Assembly (NCBI RefSeq): GCF_900116065.1
Contig: NZ_FOZV01000001.1
Location: forward strand, 620,001 to 684,000
Direction of reading: 5' to 3'
Source: Brevundimonas viscosa
GTDB taxonomy: Bacteria; Pseudomonadota; Alphaproteobacteria; Caulobacterales; Caulobacteraceae
DNA: 64,000 nt
Shown in pieces: positions 28,377-37,886 of the stretch. Every line of letters starts with the position of its first letter. Within the stretch, counting starts at the first letter, position 1. The position numbers and the translations under genes were made by a program. The notes beneath the pieces are model-generated. The model searched no databases, was not told the origin of the DNA, and worked only from the letters and a program-made list of their open reading frames with translations.

Positions 28377-29747
28377 TCAGTTCTCCGGCGTCGCTTCGGC
28401 GCCGTTGTCGGCCATGGCCGTGGCGGGCGGGGTGACCACGATGCCTTCGGGCGCGGCGGCCAGCTGGGTCAGGTTCCCGCCGGCCCGCAGCACGTCGAAG
28501 GCCCGCTCCAGCTGGTAGTCCTTGTCCTTGTCGTAGTCCTCGCCCGGCGCCTCTTGCGGGGTATGGGCGCCCTTGCGCTCCTCGCCGATCGAGGAGTCCA
28601 GGGCGGTGGCGTAGGCGGCCTCGGAATAGATGAAGCTGGAGCGCGAGACGATGCGCGCCTCGGCCGCCGAGCGGGCGACCTCGAGGTCCGGCTCGATGCC
28701 GATCTTCTGGATCGAACGGCCCGAGGGCGTGTAGTAGCGGGCCGTGGTGATCGACAGGGCCCCGTCGGCGCCGCCTCGCAGCGGGATCACCGTCTGCACC
28801 GAGCCCTTCCCGAAGCTGGTCAGGCCGACGATGGTGGCGCGCTCGTGGTCCTTCAGCGCGCCGGCGACGATCTCGGAGGCCGAGGCCGAGCCGTAGTTGA
28901 TCAGCACCACCACCGGCGCGCCGTCGGTGAGATCCCCCGCCCGGGCCGAATAGCGCATGATCTGCTCGGGCTTGCGGCCGCGTTGGCTGACCACCTCGCC
29001 CCGCTCGAGGAAGGCGTCGGACACGGCGATGGCCGCGTCCAGCAGGCCGCCGCCGTTGTTGCGCAGGTCCAGCACCCAGCCCCTGATGGCGGGGTTCTCC
29101 TGCTTCAGCCGTGCGATCGTCTCGCCCAGCTCGCGGCCGGTGTTCTCGTTGAAGGTCGAGACGCGCAGGTAGCCGAACTCGCCTTCCACCCGGCCCGAGA
29201 CGGATTCGATCTTGATGACCTCGCGGGTCAGGACGACCTCGCGCGGCTCCTCGCCGTCGCGCAGGAAGGTGACCGTGACCGAGGTGCCGATCGCGCCGCG
29301 CAGCTTTTCCGAGACCTGGCTGACGGTGAGGCCCGAGGCGCTCTGGCCGTCGATCGCCGAGATGACGTCGCCCGCCTGGACCCCGGCCCGGGCGGCGGGG
29401 CCGTCGTCCATGGGCGAGATGATCTTCACCAGCCCGCCTTCCGAGGTGATGGTCAGGCCGACGCCCGAATACTGCCCCTCGGTGCGCTCGCGCAGTTCGC
29501 CGTAGTCCGTCGGCGGCAGGTAGTTCGAGTGCGGGTCCAGCGCGCCCATCATGCCCTGCAGCGCCGCCTCGATCAGCTTCTTGTCGTCGACCGGCACGAC
29601 GTAGGCCTGCTCGACGATGCCGAGGACGTCGCCGAACAGGCCGATCATCCGGAAGGCCTCGTTCCGCGGGGTCTGTCCCACGGCGGTGGCGGCGCCCAGT
29701 CCGACCACGGTGGCGGCGGCGGCGCCGATCATCAGCAGCTTGCGCAT
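28377..29747 (-). CDS. ctpA: S41-family C-terminal processing peptidase
   Basis: A 456-residue periplasmic protease, started at 29747 (MRKLLMIGAAAATVVGLG, signal peptide). A PDZ domain lies around residues 85-165 (YSGVGLTITSEGGLVKIISP). The catalytic domain has WVLDLRNNGGGLLDAAI, the nucleophile Ser in NYGSASASEIVAGALKDH and the general-base Lys in TSFGKGSVQTVIPL. The tail is acidic and Pro-rich. It lies 141 bases after envC in the cell-envelope series. Confidence 0.94.
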   Translation of the reverse strand: MRKLLMIGAAAATVVGLGAATAVGQTPRNEAFRMIGLFGDVLGIVEQAYVVPVDDKKLIEAALQGMMGALDPHSNYLPPTDYGELRERTEGQYSGVGLTITSEGGLVKIISPMDDGPAARAGVQAGDVISAIDGQSASGLTVSQVSEKLRGAIGTSVTVTFLRDGEEPREVVLTREVIKIESVSGRVEGEFGYLRVSTFNENTGRELGETIARLKQENPAIRGWVLDLRNNGGGLLDAAIAVSDAFLERGEVVSQRGRKPEQIMRYSARAGDLTDGAPVVVLINYGSASASEIVAGALKDHERATIVGLTSFGKGSVQTVIPLRGGADGALSITTARYYTPSGRSIQKIGIEPDLEVARSAAEARIVSRSSFIYSEAAYATALDSSIGEERKGAHTPQEAPGEDYDKDKDYQLERAFDVLRAGGNLTQLAAAPEGIVVTPPATAMADNGAEATPEN

Positions 29748-29888
29748 TCGTCTTCTTCTCTCGGGCCGGGAGCCGGCCGGTTCTCCCATGTAGGAGGTTC
29801 GCGGTCCGAATTCGTGGCGCGCCGGCGTTCGCCCGATAAAATCAGCGTCATCCGGGGATTGGAAGCGGAATCGCCCGCCGCGCGCCGC

Positions 29889-30947
29889 TCAGCGCAGCCA
29901 CGGCGCCGGATCGACGGGGCGCTCCTCGCGGCGCAGTTCAAAGGCGATCTCGCCGCCGGCGCCGGCGCGGCCGAGGATCTGGCCGTCCGTCACCCGCGCG
30001 CCGCTCTCGACCGAGACCTCGTCCAGACCCGCGATCACCCCGCGCCAGCCGGGACCGAGGTCGAGGATGACCACCTGCCCCCAGCCGGACAGGGGGCCGG
30101 TCCACGCCACCCGGCCGTTCGCCGGCGCGCGGGCCTCCAGCCCGTCGCCCCGCCAGCGCCAGGCGGCGGGTCCGCGCTCGGACGGCGGCCCGGCCACGGG
30201 CGAGGTCAGGCTGGAACGCCCCGCCGGCAGGCGCGCGACCGACGCCGGCGCCTCGCCTTCGGCGGGAATGCTCGCGCCGATCTGCCGCAGGCGCGCCTCC
30301 AGCGCCGCCGCCGCCCGTTCGGCCTCGCGCGCCTCGGCCCGCAGCACCGCCTGCAGCGACGCCTTGCGCGCGGCCAGGCGTTCGATCTCGGCCCGCCGGT
30401 CGCCGCGGGCGCTCTCGGTGGTGAACAGCTGCTCGCTGTTCAGGGCGGCGAGGCGGCGGATGCGGACCAGTTCCGCCTGCTGGCCGGCGAGCGCATCCGC
30501 CCGCGCCTGCAGCTCGGGAGCCATGGCGCGCATCAGGATGCTGGCCCGCACGGTATCGACCGCCCGGTCCGCCGGAACCAGCAAGGGCGGTGGCGGCTGG
30601 CGACTGAGGGTCTGGAGGGCCGAGAGCAGCCGCGCCTGTCGTCCGCGCGCCTGCGCCAGCCGCGCCACCAGCGCCGACTCGCGTTGGCCGAGCTCCCGCA
30701 AGCGCGCCCGCTGGGCTGCGAGGCGGCCGTCGTCGGCGTCGATCTGCGCGCGCAGTCGCGACAGGTCGCGTTCGAGAGCCGCGATCTCCGCGCCGGCCTC
30801 GGCGGCCTCGGCCCGCAGGCTGCGGGCGCGGGCGCGTTCGTCGCGGAACTCGGCCTGCAGCCGCGCCGTCTCGCCCGCCGGCTGCGGCGCGGCGGCCACC
30901 GGGACGGCGGCGGTGAGGGCGGCGGCGGCGAGCAGGAGCGGGCGCAT
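29889..30947 (-). CDS. Murein hydrolase activator, EnvC-type, degenerate LytM domain
   Basis: A 352-residue protein with signal peptide (PLLLAAAALTAAVPVAAA), a long coiled coil (residues about 30-220, rich in Ala, Arg, Glu and Leu) and a C-terminal LytM-like domain. The zinc ligands of active M23 peptidases are missing: LDLGPGWRGVIAGLDE stands where IDHG and YAHL are expected, and IAFELRREERPVDP where HxH is expected. That makes it an amidase activator rather than a hydrolase. It overlaps rlmH by one base. Confidence 0.9.
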   Translation of the reverse strand: MRPLLLAAAALTAAVPVAAAPQPAGETARLQAEFRDERARARSLRAEAAEAGAEIAALERDLSRLRAQIDADDGRLAAQRARLRELGQRESALVARLAQARGRQARLLSALQTLSRQPPPPLLVPADRAVDTVRASILMRAMAPELQARADALAGQQAELVRIRRLAALNSEQLFTTESARGDRRAEIERLAARKASLQAVLRAEAREAERAAAALEARLRQIGASIPAEGEAPASVARLPAGRSSLTSPVAGPPSERGPAAWRWRGDGLEARAPANGRVAWTGPLSGWGQVVILDLGPGWRGVIAGLDEVSVESGARVTDGQILGRAGAGGEIAFELRREERPVDPAPWLR

Positions 30948-31411
30948 CAGTCGCGATGATAGGGCGAACCGGCGAGGATGGTCACGGCCCGGTACAGCTG
31001 TTCGGCCAGCATGGCGCGGGCGAGGGCGTGCGGCCAGGTCTGGGGGCCGAAGGCGAGGGTCGAGGCGGCGGCCGCGCGGACGCTGTCGTCCAGTCCGTCG
31101 GCCCCGCCGATGGCGAACACCAGCCGCCGCTCGCCGCGGTCGCGCAGGCCGGCGATGTGGTCGGCGAAGGCGCGGCTGGAATACGTCCGGCCGCGCTCGT
31201 CGCAGGCGATCAGATGGGCGCCCTCGGCGGCCTTGAGGATCAGCTCGGCCTCGGGGGCCTTGCCGGGCTTGCGCGGCTCCAGGTCGATGAGCTCCAGCGG
31301 CCCCAGGCCGAGGGCCCGACCCGACAGGGTGGCGCGCTCCGCCCAGTCGGCGGCCAGCTGCGCCTCGGGGCCCCGCCCCGGCTTGCCGATGGCGATGATC
31401 CCCAGCTTCAC
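30947..31411 (-). CDS. rlmH: 23S rRNA (pseudouridine1915-N3)-methyltransferase
   Basis: A 154-residue SPOUT methyltransferase that methylates pseudouridine 1915 in helix 69 of 23S rRNA. It starts MKLGIIAIGKPGRGPE. The trefoil-knot SAM site is seen as LVFAIGGADGLDDSVR, LAFGPQTWPHALARAML and EQLYRAVTILAGSPYHR. It lies 12 bases after rsfS, the usual rsfS-rlmH pairing. Confidence 0.96.
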   Translation of the reverse strand: MKLGIIAIGKPGRGPEAQLAADWAERATLSGRALGLGPLELIDLEPRKPGKAPEAELILKAAEGAHLIACDERGRTYSSRAFADHIAGLRDRGERRLVFAIGGADGLDDSVRAAAASTLAFGPQTWPHALARAMLAEQLYRAVTILAGSPYHRD

Positions 31412-31423
31412 GGCGTCAGGCGA

Positions 31424-31831
31424 TCAGGAGGCGCGGGCGGCGCCGCGGTGGCCGCTGTCGACCGACCAGATCTTCTCGATGTTGTAGAAGGCGCGGACTT
31501 CCGGCCGGAACAGGTGGACAATGACGTCCCCCGCGTCCAGCAGCACCCAGTCGCAGTGCGGCAGTCCCTCGACCTTGATCTTGCCGAGGCCGAGCTCCTT
31601 GAACAGGCGCTGCAGGTGGTCGGCCAGGGCGCCGACGTGGCGGTGCGACCGGCCCGAGGCCACGATCATGGCGTCCGACATCGGGCTCTTGCCGCGCAGG
31701 TCGATCAGGACGATGTCCTGCGCCTTGTCGTCGTCCAGCTTGGAGAGGATGGCCTGTTCGAGGTCGGTCGAGCCGACCGGGAGGGGAGCCTGCGGACCGT
31801 CTTCGGGGCGGATGGGCGGGATCGGGTCCAT
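31424..31831 (-). CDS. rsfS: Ribosome silencing factor
   Basis: A 135-residue protein of the RsfS/Iojap family, which binds ribosomal protein L14 and blocks subunit joining in starvation. The conserved core is visible: AQDIVLIDLRGKSPMSDAMI, SGRSHRHVGALADHL, WVLLDAGDVIVHLF and FYNIEKIWS. The N-terminal 25 residues are Pro-rich and variable. It lies between nadD and rlmH. Confidence 0.95.
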   Translation of the reverse strand: MDPIPPIRPEDGPQAPLPVGSTDLEQAILSKLDDDKAQDIVLIDLRGKSPMSDAMIVASGRSHRHVGALADHLQRLFKELGLGKIKVEGLPHCDWVLLDAGDVIVHLFRPEVRAFYNIEKIWSVDSGHRGAARAS

Positions 31832-31948
31832 CTCGTGCGCCGTGTTCGAGACGGCGGCGTCTTGCGCATCGTGCGCGGGCGAGGGGGTCAGCGGAGGGCT
31901 CCGGAGAGGTTACGTAAAGAGGCAGCCTAGCACGAACCGCCCGGCGCG

Positions 31949-32623
31949 TCACCGGTTCCCGGCCGCGGCGGCCGCGCGCAGGGCCGTCGACGAGCGTGGA
32001 TTGAGCGGCGCCGACAGCCAGGTCCAGGCCGGCGCCTCCATGTCGGGCAGCATCCGCGCCCGGTGATCGGGCAGGCGGGCCCGGGCGAAGCGCTCGGCCG
32101 CCGGAGCTGTGCGGCTTTCCAGCAGCGACCCCGGCCGCGCGATCACCGCCACCGGCATCAGCCGCATGATGTCGGTCCAGCCCCGCCAGCGGTGGAAGCT
32201 GGCCAGATTGTCGGAGCCCATCAGCCAGACGAAGCGCACCCCCGGGTGGCGGGCGACCAGGGCGCGCAGCGTGTCGACGGTCCAGCAGGTCCCCAGCCGC
32301 ATCTCCACGTCGGAGACGATCATGGCGGGGCCGTGCGCCGCCTGCCGCGCTGCCCGCTCCGCCGAGGCCATCCGCTCGGCCAGCGGCGCCGTGTGCCGCG
32401 CGTCCTTCAGCGGGTTCTGCGGCGAGACCAGCCAGACGACCCGGTCGAGATCCAGCCGTCGCATCGCCGTCTCGGCGACGTGGGCGTGGCCGTCGTGGGC
32501 CGGATTGAAGGAGCCGCCGAACAGGCCGACCCGCATCCCCGGCTGCAGGTCCAGCCCGTCGCGCAGACCCCCGCGGCGGGGGCCGAAGGCGCGGGGCGCG
32601 GGACCGGCGTGGAAGAAGGGCAA
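31949..32623 (-). CDS. nadD: Nicotinate-nucleotide adenylyltransferase
   Basis: A 224-residue enzyme that makes deamido-NAD from nicotinate mononucleotide and ATP. The nucleotidyltransferase signature VGLFGGSFNPAHDGHAHVAE includes the GxFxPxHxGH motif; WLVSPQNPLKD, FVWLMGSDNLASFHRW and the late RSSTALRA segment (variant of ISSTxIR) are also conserved. About 29 residues precede the domain, so the true start could be further in. It belongs to the obgE-nadD-rsfS-rlmH series. Confidence 0.94.
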   Translation of the reverse strand: MPFFHAGPAPRAFGPRRGGLRDGLDLQPGMRVGLFGGSFNPAHDGHAHVAETAMRRLDLDRVVWLVSPQNPLKDARHTAPLAERMASAERAARQAAHGPAMIVSDVEMRLGTCWTVDTLRALVARHPGVRFVWLMGSDNLASFHRWRGWTDIMRLMPVAVIARPGSLLESRTAPAAERFARARLPDHRARMLPDMEAPAWTWLSAPLNPRSSTALRAAAAAGNR

Positions 32624-32689
32624 GGCGCGCTCGCGAGGGCTTATGCTCAGCAGCGCCCTAACATGGCGAAGCGGCGCTGTCGCGGCCGA

Positions 32690-32878
32690 TCAGCCGGGCT
32701 GGCGCTTGAAGGTGTCGCCGACCTCCGTGGCGTCCGGCCCGTCCGGCCCCGCCGTCTCCAGCTCGCGCTCGGCGTTGCGCTTGACCGCCGCGTCGGAGGT
32801 GGAGGCGTCCGGCCGTCCGAGCGGAATCGCCCCGTTCTCGTCGCGCCCCTCGGTCTGGATCGGCTTCTGGTCGGTCAT
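32690..32878 (-). CDS. Small hydrophilic protein between nadD and obgE
   Basis: A 62-residue protein starting at 32878 with AAGGAG upstream. The sequence is polar and charged (MTDQKPIQTEGRDENG, then AAVKRNAERELETAG and a GDTFKRQPG end), with no signal or TM segment, and looks largely disordered. It occupies the place between nadD and obgE where proB is found in related genomes as I recall. No family recognised. The good ribosome binding site and codon usage support that it is real. Confidence 0.6.
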   Translation of the reverse strand: MTDQKPIQTEGRDENGAIPLGRPDASTSDAAVKRNAERELETAGPDGPDATEVGDTFKRQPG

Positions 32879-32927
32879 GGCGTGGCTCCTTTCCTGAGGA
32901 AAGGAGCGGGGGGCGGGATGCGTTCCC

Positions 32928-34001
<1,074 letters not shown>

Positions 34002-34172
34002 CTACCGCTCGCGACGCGGTCGCTCGCTGCCTGAGCGCGGCTTATGCCGGAAGAGAGCGGCGAATTACAGGCGGTGGTGCAGCGCGGAACGAAAGGCGGT
34101 CGAGCCTCGCCCTGAACTTGACCAGGCTCGGCGGTGATCGTCAGTCTCGGCGTATCGCCCCGGGAGAGCGCC

Positions 34173-35189
34173 ATGACTTCGCTGTTGTTCGGCCTGTTGC
34201 TACTTTCGAGCGCCGTGCAGTCGCCCCCGGCCTCGCTTGACCGTCGCCTGCAGGAACCCAGCCTCGTGGATATCGACGAGGGGCGCAAGCTGAACGTATT
34301 CTGCCTGGGAGAGGGCTCGCCGGTCGTGCTTTTCGAACAGGGCGGCGAGGGCAATATCGCCAACTGGAAATGGGTCGAACCCGAGATTTCAGCGCTAACC
34401 CGCACCTGCTTCTACGACCGGGCCGGCTTCGGCTACAGCGATCCTCCAGCCTCTCCGGTGACCGCGTTGAGCGTGACAGATGACCTCCACGCGCTCTTGG
34501 CGGCAGCTGAAATCAAAGGACCCGTGGTCCTGGTGGGCCATTCGATCGGCGGCTTCTACGCCACGGTCCATGCGAGCCGCTTTCCGGACGAGGTCGCCGG
34601 CCTTGTGCTGGTCGATCCTGGCTTCGCCGGGCAGGAGCTATGGCGCACAGCCGAAGACGTCAGGACCGACCTTCCTAACATCGAGCGGGGAGAACAGAGC
34701 CTGCTCGATTGCGCCCGCCTGGGCCGTGCCGGCGAGTTGACCCACGAAAATCTGCAAACGCACCGCTGCTTCCCGGTGGCGGACGACCTGCCGCCGGGCG
34801 AGACCCGATATCTATTGTACGCGGTCACCGGCCCAGCCTGGTACGAAGCCGAGCATTCGCAATCGGTGAACTTCTTCTCCCGCGACGAGGACCTCAGCAT
34901 TTCGCAGCGACAGGCGGAGGACCTCGGGCGCCTGCGGGAGGACCTTCCATTGGTGGTCCTGAGCGCCGGGACGCCGCCGTCCAGCGGGTGGCGGAACCCG
35001 GAGCGCACCCGCGCCCACGCCGAGCACTGGCATGACGGGCACCGTCGTCTGGCTGAACGCTCGGCGAACGGGCGCTGGGCCGTGGTGGAGGATGCGGGTC
35101 ATTTCGTCCAACGGGACCGGCCAGACGCCGTTTCCGCCGCGATCACGGATGTGGTGCTGCGCGTGAGGTCGCAGGCGGAGTCGCAGTAG
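34173..35189 (+). CDS. Secreted alpha/beta hydrolase
   Basis: A 338-residue protein started at 34173 (GGGAGAG upstream), giving a signal peptide MTSLLFGLLLLSSAVQS. The alpha/beta hydrolase motifs are YDRAGFGYSDPP, the nucleophile elbow VVLVGHSIGGFYATV (Ser), VLVDPG (acid) and EDAGHFVQRDRP (His). Four further Cys residues may form disulfides. Codon usage is somewhat more relaxed than in the neighbours. It stands alone between obgE and ald; the substrate is unknown. Confidence 0.83.
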   Translation: MTSLLFGLLLLSSAVQSPPASLDRRLQEPSLVDIDEGRKLNVFCLGEGSPVVLFEQGGEGNIANWKWVEPEISALTRTCFYDRAGFGYSDPPASPVTALSVTDDLHALLAAAEIKGPVVLVGHSIGGFYATVHASRFPDEVAGLVLVDPGFAGQELWRTAEDVRTDLPNIERGEQSLLDCARLGRAGELTHENLQTHRCFPVADDLPPGETRYLLYAVTGPAWYEAEHSQSVNFFSRDEDLSISQRQAEDLGRLREDLPLVVLSAGTPPSSGWRNPERTRAHAEHWHDGHRRLAERSANGRWAVVEDAGHFVQRDRPDAVSAAITDVVLRVRSQAESQ

Positions 35190-35225
35190 CGCGGCCCCGC
35201 CTCCAACCTGCCGTTACGCCGGGCG

Positions 35226-36344
35226 TCAGCCCTTCGCCCACACCCCGAACGGATCGCTCCAGCCCAGCCCCATGGCCTCGGCGACCGCCGGATAGGTGAT
35301 CTCGCCCTTGAGGACGTTGAGGCCGCGGGCGAGGTGCGGGTTCTCGCGCAGCGCTTCCAGCCCCTTGTCCGCCAAGGCCAGGCCGAACGGCAGGGTGGCG
35401 TTATTGAGGGCCTCGGAGGAGGTGCGCGGGGCGGCGCCGGGCATGTTGGCGACGCAGTAGTGGACCACGCCGTCGATGACGTAGGTCGGGTCCTCATGGG
35501 TGGTGGCCTTGGAGGTCTCGAAGCAGCCGCCCTGGTCGATGGCCACGTCGACCAGCACCGAGCCGTTCTTCATCCGCGTCAGGTGCTCGCGCTTGATCAG
35601 CTTGGGAGCCTCGGCGCCCGGCACCAGCACGGCGCCGATGATGACGTCGGCCTTCAGCATCTCCTCCTCGATCGCGCCGATGGAGGAGTAGCGGGTGACG
35701 ACGCGGCCGTTGGTGATCTCGTCGATATAGGCCATGCGCGGGATCGAGCGCTCCAGCACCACCACCTCGGCGCCCAGGCCCATGGCCATGCGCGCGGCGT
35801 TGAGACCGACGACGCCGCCGCCCAGCACCAGCACGCGGGCCGGGGCCACGCCGGGAACGCCGCAGAACAGCAGGCCCATGCCGCCGTTGTGCTTGAGCAG
35901 GGTCTCGGCGGCCGAGAAGACGGCGATGCGGCCGGCGACTTCCGACATCGGAGCCAGCAGCGGCAGGCCGCCCCGGGCGTCGGTGACGGTCTCGTAGGCG
36001 ATGGCCGCGCATTTCGAGGCGATCAGCCCCTTGGTCTGTTCCGGATCGGGCGCGAGGTGCAGGTAGGTGAACAGGATTTGGTCCTCGCGGAGCATCTCCC
36101 ACTCGACCTTCTGGGGCTCCTTGACCTTCACGATCATGTCGTTGTTGGCGAAGATCTCGGCCGCGGTGGCGACGATCTTCGCCCCGGCCTTCACATAGTC
36201 CTCGTCGGTGAAGCCGGCGCCCAGGCCGGCCCCGCCCTCGACCGCGACCTGGTGGCCGTGGGCCACGTACTCGCGCACCGCCGTCGGCGTCAGGCCGATG
36301 CGATGTTCGTTCTTCTTGATCTCCTTGGGGACGCCGACGCGCAT
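35226..36344 (-). CDS. ald: Alanine dehydrogenase
   Basis: A 372-residue NAD-dependent enzyme interconverting L-alanine and pyruvate plus ammonia. The start at 36344 (MRVGVPKEIKKNEHRIGLTP) fits the family; the frame upstream is a chance extension. The NAD-binding site is VLVLGGGVVGLNAARMAMG; LFTYLHLAPDPEQTKGLI and VDVAIDQGGCFETSKATTHE are conserved catalytic segments. It is divergent from a Lrp-type regulator gene, the usual partner of ald. Confidence 0.97.
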   Translation of the reverse strand: MRVGVPKEIKKNEHRIGLTPTAVREYVAHGHQVAVEGGAGLGAGFTDEDYVKAGAKIVATAAEIFANNDMIVKVKEPQKVEWEMLREDQILFTYLHLAPDPEQTKGLIASKCAAIAYETVTDARGGLPLLAPMSEVAGRIAVFSAAETLLKHNGGMGLLFCGVPGVAPARVLVLGGGVVGLNAARMAMGLGAEVVVLERSIPRMAYIDEITNGRVVTRYSSIGAIEEEMLKADVIIGAVLVPGAEAPKLIKREHLTRMKNGSVLVDVAIDQGGCFETSKATTHEDPTYVIDGVVHYCVANMPGAAPRTSSEALNNATLPFGLALADKGLEALRENPHLARGLNVLKGEITYPAVAEAMGLGWSDPFGVWAKG

Positions 36345-36491
36345 GGGAGGTTTCCTCGTCTGATGGGGGCGCGGACGGCTCTGCGGCCGGCTCGCTTCGC
36401 GGCGCAATCTAGCGGCGGGACGAGCGCAGGTTCCTGTTCTTTTCGTTGCGTGATCGGCGTAAACTCGCAGGATCTTCGAACGGGGCCGAAC

Positions 36492-36968
36492 TTGAAGACG
36501 ATTTCCGCCGTCGCGCTGGATGACACTGACCGCAAGATGATCCGCGCCCTGCAGGCCGACGGGCGGATGACCAACGCCGATCTGGCCCGGACGGTGAACC
36601 TCTCGGAGAGCGCCTGCCTGCGCCGCCTGCGGGCGCTCGAGGCGGCCGAGGTGATCAGCCGCTATACGGCCATCGTCAACGAACGGGCGATCGGCCTGCC
36701 GATCAGCGTCTTCGTCACCGTCACCCTGTCGTCCCAGGCCGAAGCGGCCCTGACGGCCTTCGAAACCGCCATCGCCGCCGTGCCGGAGGTAGTGGAGTGC
36801 TACCTGATGACCGGCGGCTCGGATTATCTGCTGCGGCTGGTGGTGCGCGACGTCGACGATCTGGAGCGGGTCCACTCGCGTGAACTGACCCGCATCCCGG
36901 GCGTCAGCCGGGTGTCGTCCAGCGTCGCCATGCGCACCGTGGTCAAGCGCGGGGCGCTGCCGGTCTGA
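36492..36968 (+). CDS. Lrp/AsnC-family regulator, probable ald regulator
   Basis: A 158-residue regulator with probable TTG start at 36492 (reads MKTISAVALDDTDRKMIRAL). The AsnC helix-turn-helix is MTNADLARTVNLSESACLRR with LRALEAAEVISRYTA; the C-terminal RAM domain has VVECYLMTGGSDYLLRLVV. Being divergent from ald with about 150 bases between the starts, it is likely the alanine-responsive activator of ald. The frame is open far upstream, so the start is inferred from family length. Confidence 0.87.
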   Translation: MKTISAVALDDTDRKMIRALQADGRMTNADLARTVNLSESACLRRLRALEAAEVISRYTAIVNERAIGLPISVFVTVTLSSQAEAALTAFETAIAAVPEVVECYLMTGGSDYLLRLVVRDVDDLERVHSRELTRIPGVSRVSSSVAMRTVVKRGALPV

Positions 36969-36971
36969 GGC

Positions 36972-37448
36972 TCAGGCGTAGAATCCCTCGCGCAGATTGA
37001 CGCCGTGTTCGACCCACGCTTTGAGGGCGGCGAGCATCTGCGACCAGCCCTGGCAGTTGCCGAACGCCGCCTTCAGGCCCGCCGGCGTCTCGCGCCAGCC
37101 GTCTTCCTCGATGGTGACCAGGGTGCGCCCGTCGTCGAGGGGCTCGAAGGTGAAGACCACGGTGGTCATGTAGGCGGCGCCGACGGGCGGCTCGCCGGTC
37201 TCGGGCAGGCCCTCGCTGGCTTCCCACCTGAGCACAATGCGCCGGTTCGGCTCGACCTCGACGATCTCGACCGGAAAGGCCCCGGGGAACTCGGCGAAGG
37301 CCCACTGCACCGTCTTGCCGCTCTCCAGTCGCCCGACGGCGCCCCCGGTGGTGAAATAGGCCGACAGCTTCGCCGGATCGGCGACCGCCTCGAACACCTC
37401 CTCGACCGGCCGGGCGATGCGGCCGGACACCTTGAATCTCAGATCCAT
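36972..37448 (-). CDS. SRPBCC/AHSA1-domain protein
   Basis: A 158-residue protein; the start at 37448 has AAGGAG upstream and gives MDLRFKVSGRIARPVEEVFE, the typical START/Bet v1-like beginning. The central MTTVVFTFEPLDDGRTLVTI and the C-terminal GWSQMLAALKAWVEHG match the AHSA1 group. The fold binds hydrophobic ligands; the role is unknown. It is divergent from an ArsR regulator with only 46 bases between starts; such SRPBCC/ArsR pairs are common, with the ArsR protein controlling both genes. Confidence 0.87.
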   Translation of the reverse strand: MDLRFKVSGRIARPVEEVFEAVADPAKLSAYFTTGGAVGRLESGKTVQWAFAEFPGAFPVEIVEVEPNRRIVLRWEASEGLPETGEPPVGAAYMTTVVFTFEPLDDGRTLVTIEEDGWRETPAGLKAAFGNCQGWSQMLAALKAWVEHGVNLREGFYA

Positions 37449-37476
37449 GGCGCCTGCTCCTTGTTCCGAGGTCATC

Positions 37477-37496
37477 ATGTTATATTCTTATAACAT
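37477..37496. promoter_or_regulatory. Palindromic operator over the arsR start codon
   Basis: ATGTTATA (37477-37484) and TATAACAT (37489-37496) form a perfect 8-bp inverted repeat with spacer TTCT. The right arm contains the first two bases of the arsR ATG. It is the only AT-rich part of the 46-base divergent gap, so it is probably the shared promoter and the ArsR binding site. Confidence 0.7.
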
Positions 37497-37827
37497 GTCA
37501 AGCGAGGCGAATCAGGACCGGGTTTTCAAGGCCTTGTCGGCGGGGGTGAGGCGGGCCCTGCTGGATGCGCTGAAGGACGCGCCCCAGACCACCGGCGCCC
37601 TGTGCGAGCGCTTCCGGCCGCTGGACCGGTGCACGGTGATGCAGCATCTCAAGGTGCTGGAAGGCGCCGACCTGATCATCGTCCAGCGCAAGGGGCGCGA
37701 ACGGTGGAACCACCTCAATCCCCTGCCGATCAAACAGGTCCACGACCGCTGGATCGGCCCGCACGCCGCCCGTGCGGTCGAGGTGCTGGAGCGGATGAAA
37801 ACCGATCTGGAGCAGACCTCCGATTGA
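37495..37827 (+). CDS. ArsR-family regulator paired with SRPBCC protein
   Basis: A 110-residue winged-helix protein beginning MSSEANQDRVFKALSAGVRR. LCERFRPLDRCTVMQHLKVL is the recognition region and IIVQRKGRERWNHLNP the wing, with the C-terminal WIGPHAARAVEVLERMK. No Cys metal site is visible. An upstream in-frame ATG at 37477 would add six residues; the palindrome covers both starts and no ribosome binding site is present, so a leaderless or nearly leaderless mRNA is plausible. Confidence 0.87.
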   Translation: MSSEANQDRVFKALSAGVRRALLDALKDAPQTTGALCERFRPLDRCTVMQHLKVLEGADLIIVQRKGRERWNHLNPLPIKQVHDRWIGPHAARAVEVLERMKTDLEQTSD

Positions 37828-37886
37828 CCCTTGCCCTGGTCCGGCGGACCGCCATGTTGAAGTCGGACTTCGCGGAGGGTGACCGA

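Noticed and set aside
34087-34115. Possible sixth EcfG promoter: GGAAC followed by CGCC
   Set aside because: The -10 element is not CGTT, unlike the five exact sites in the stress locus.
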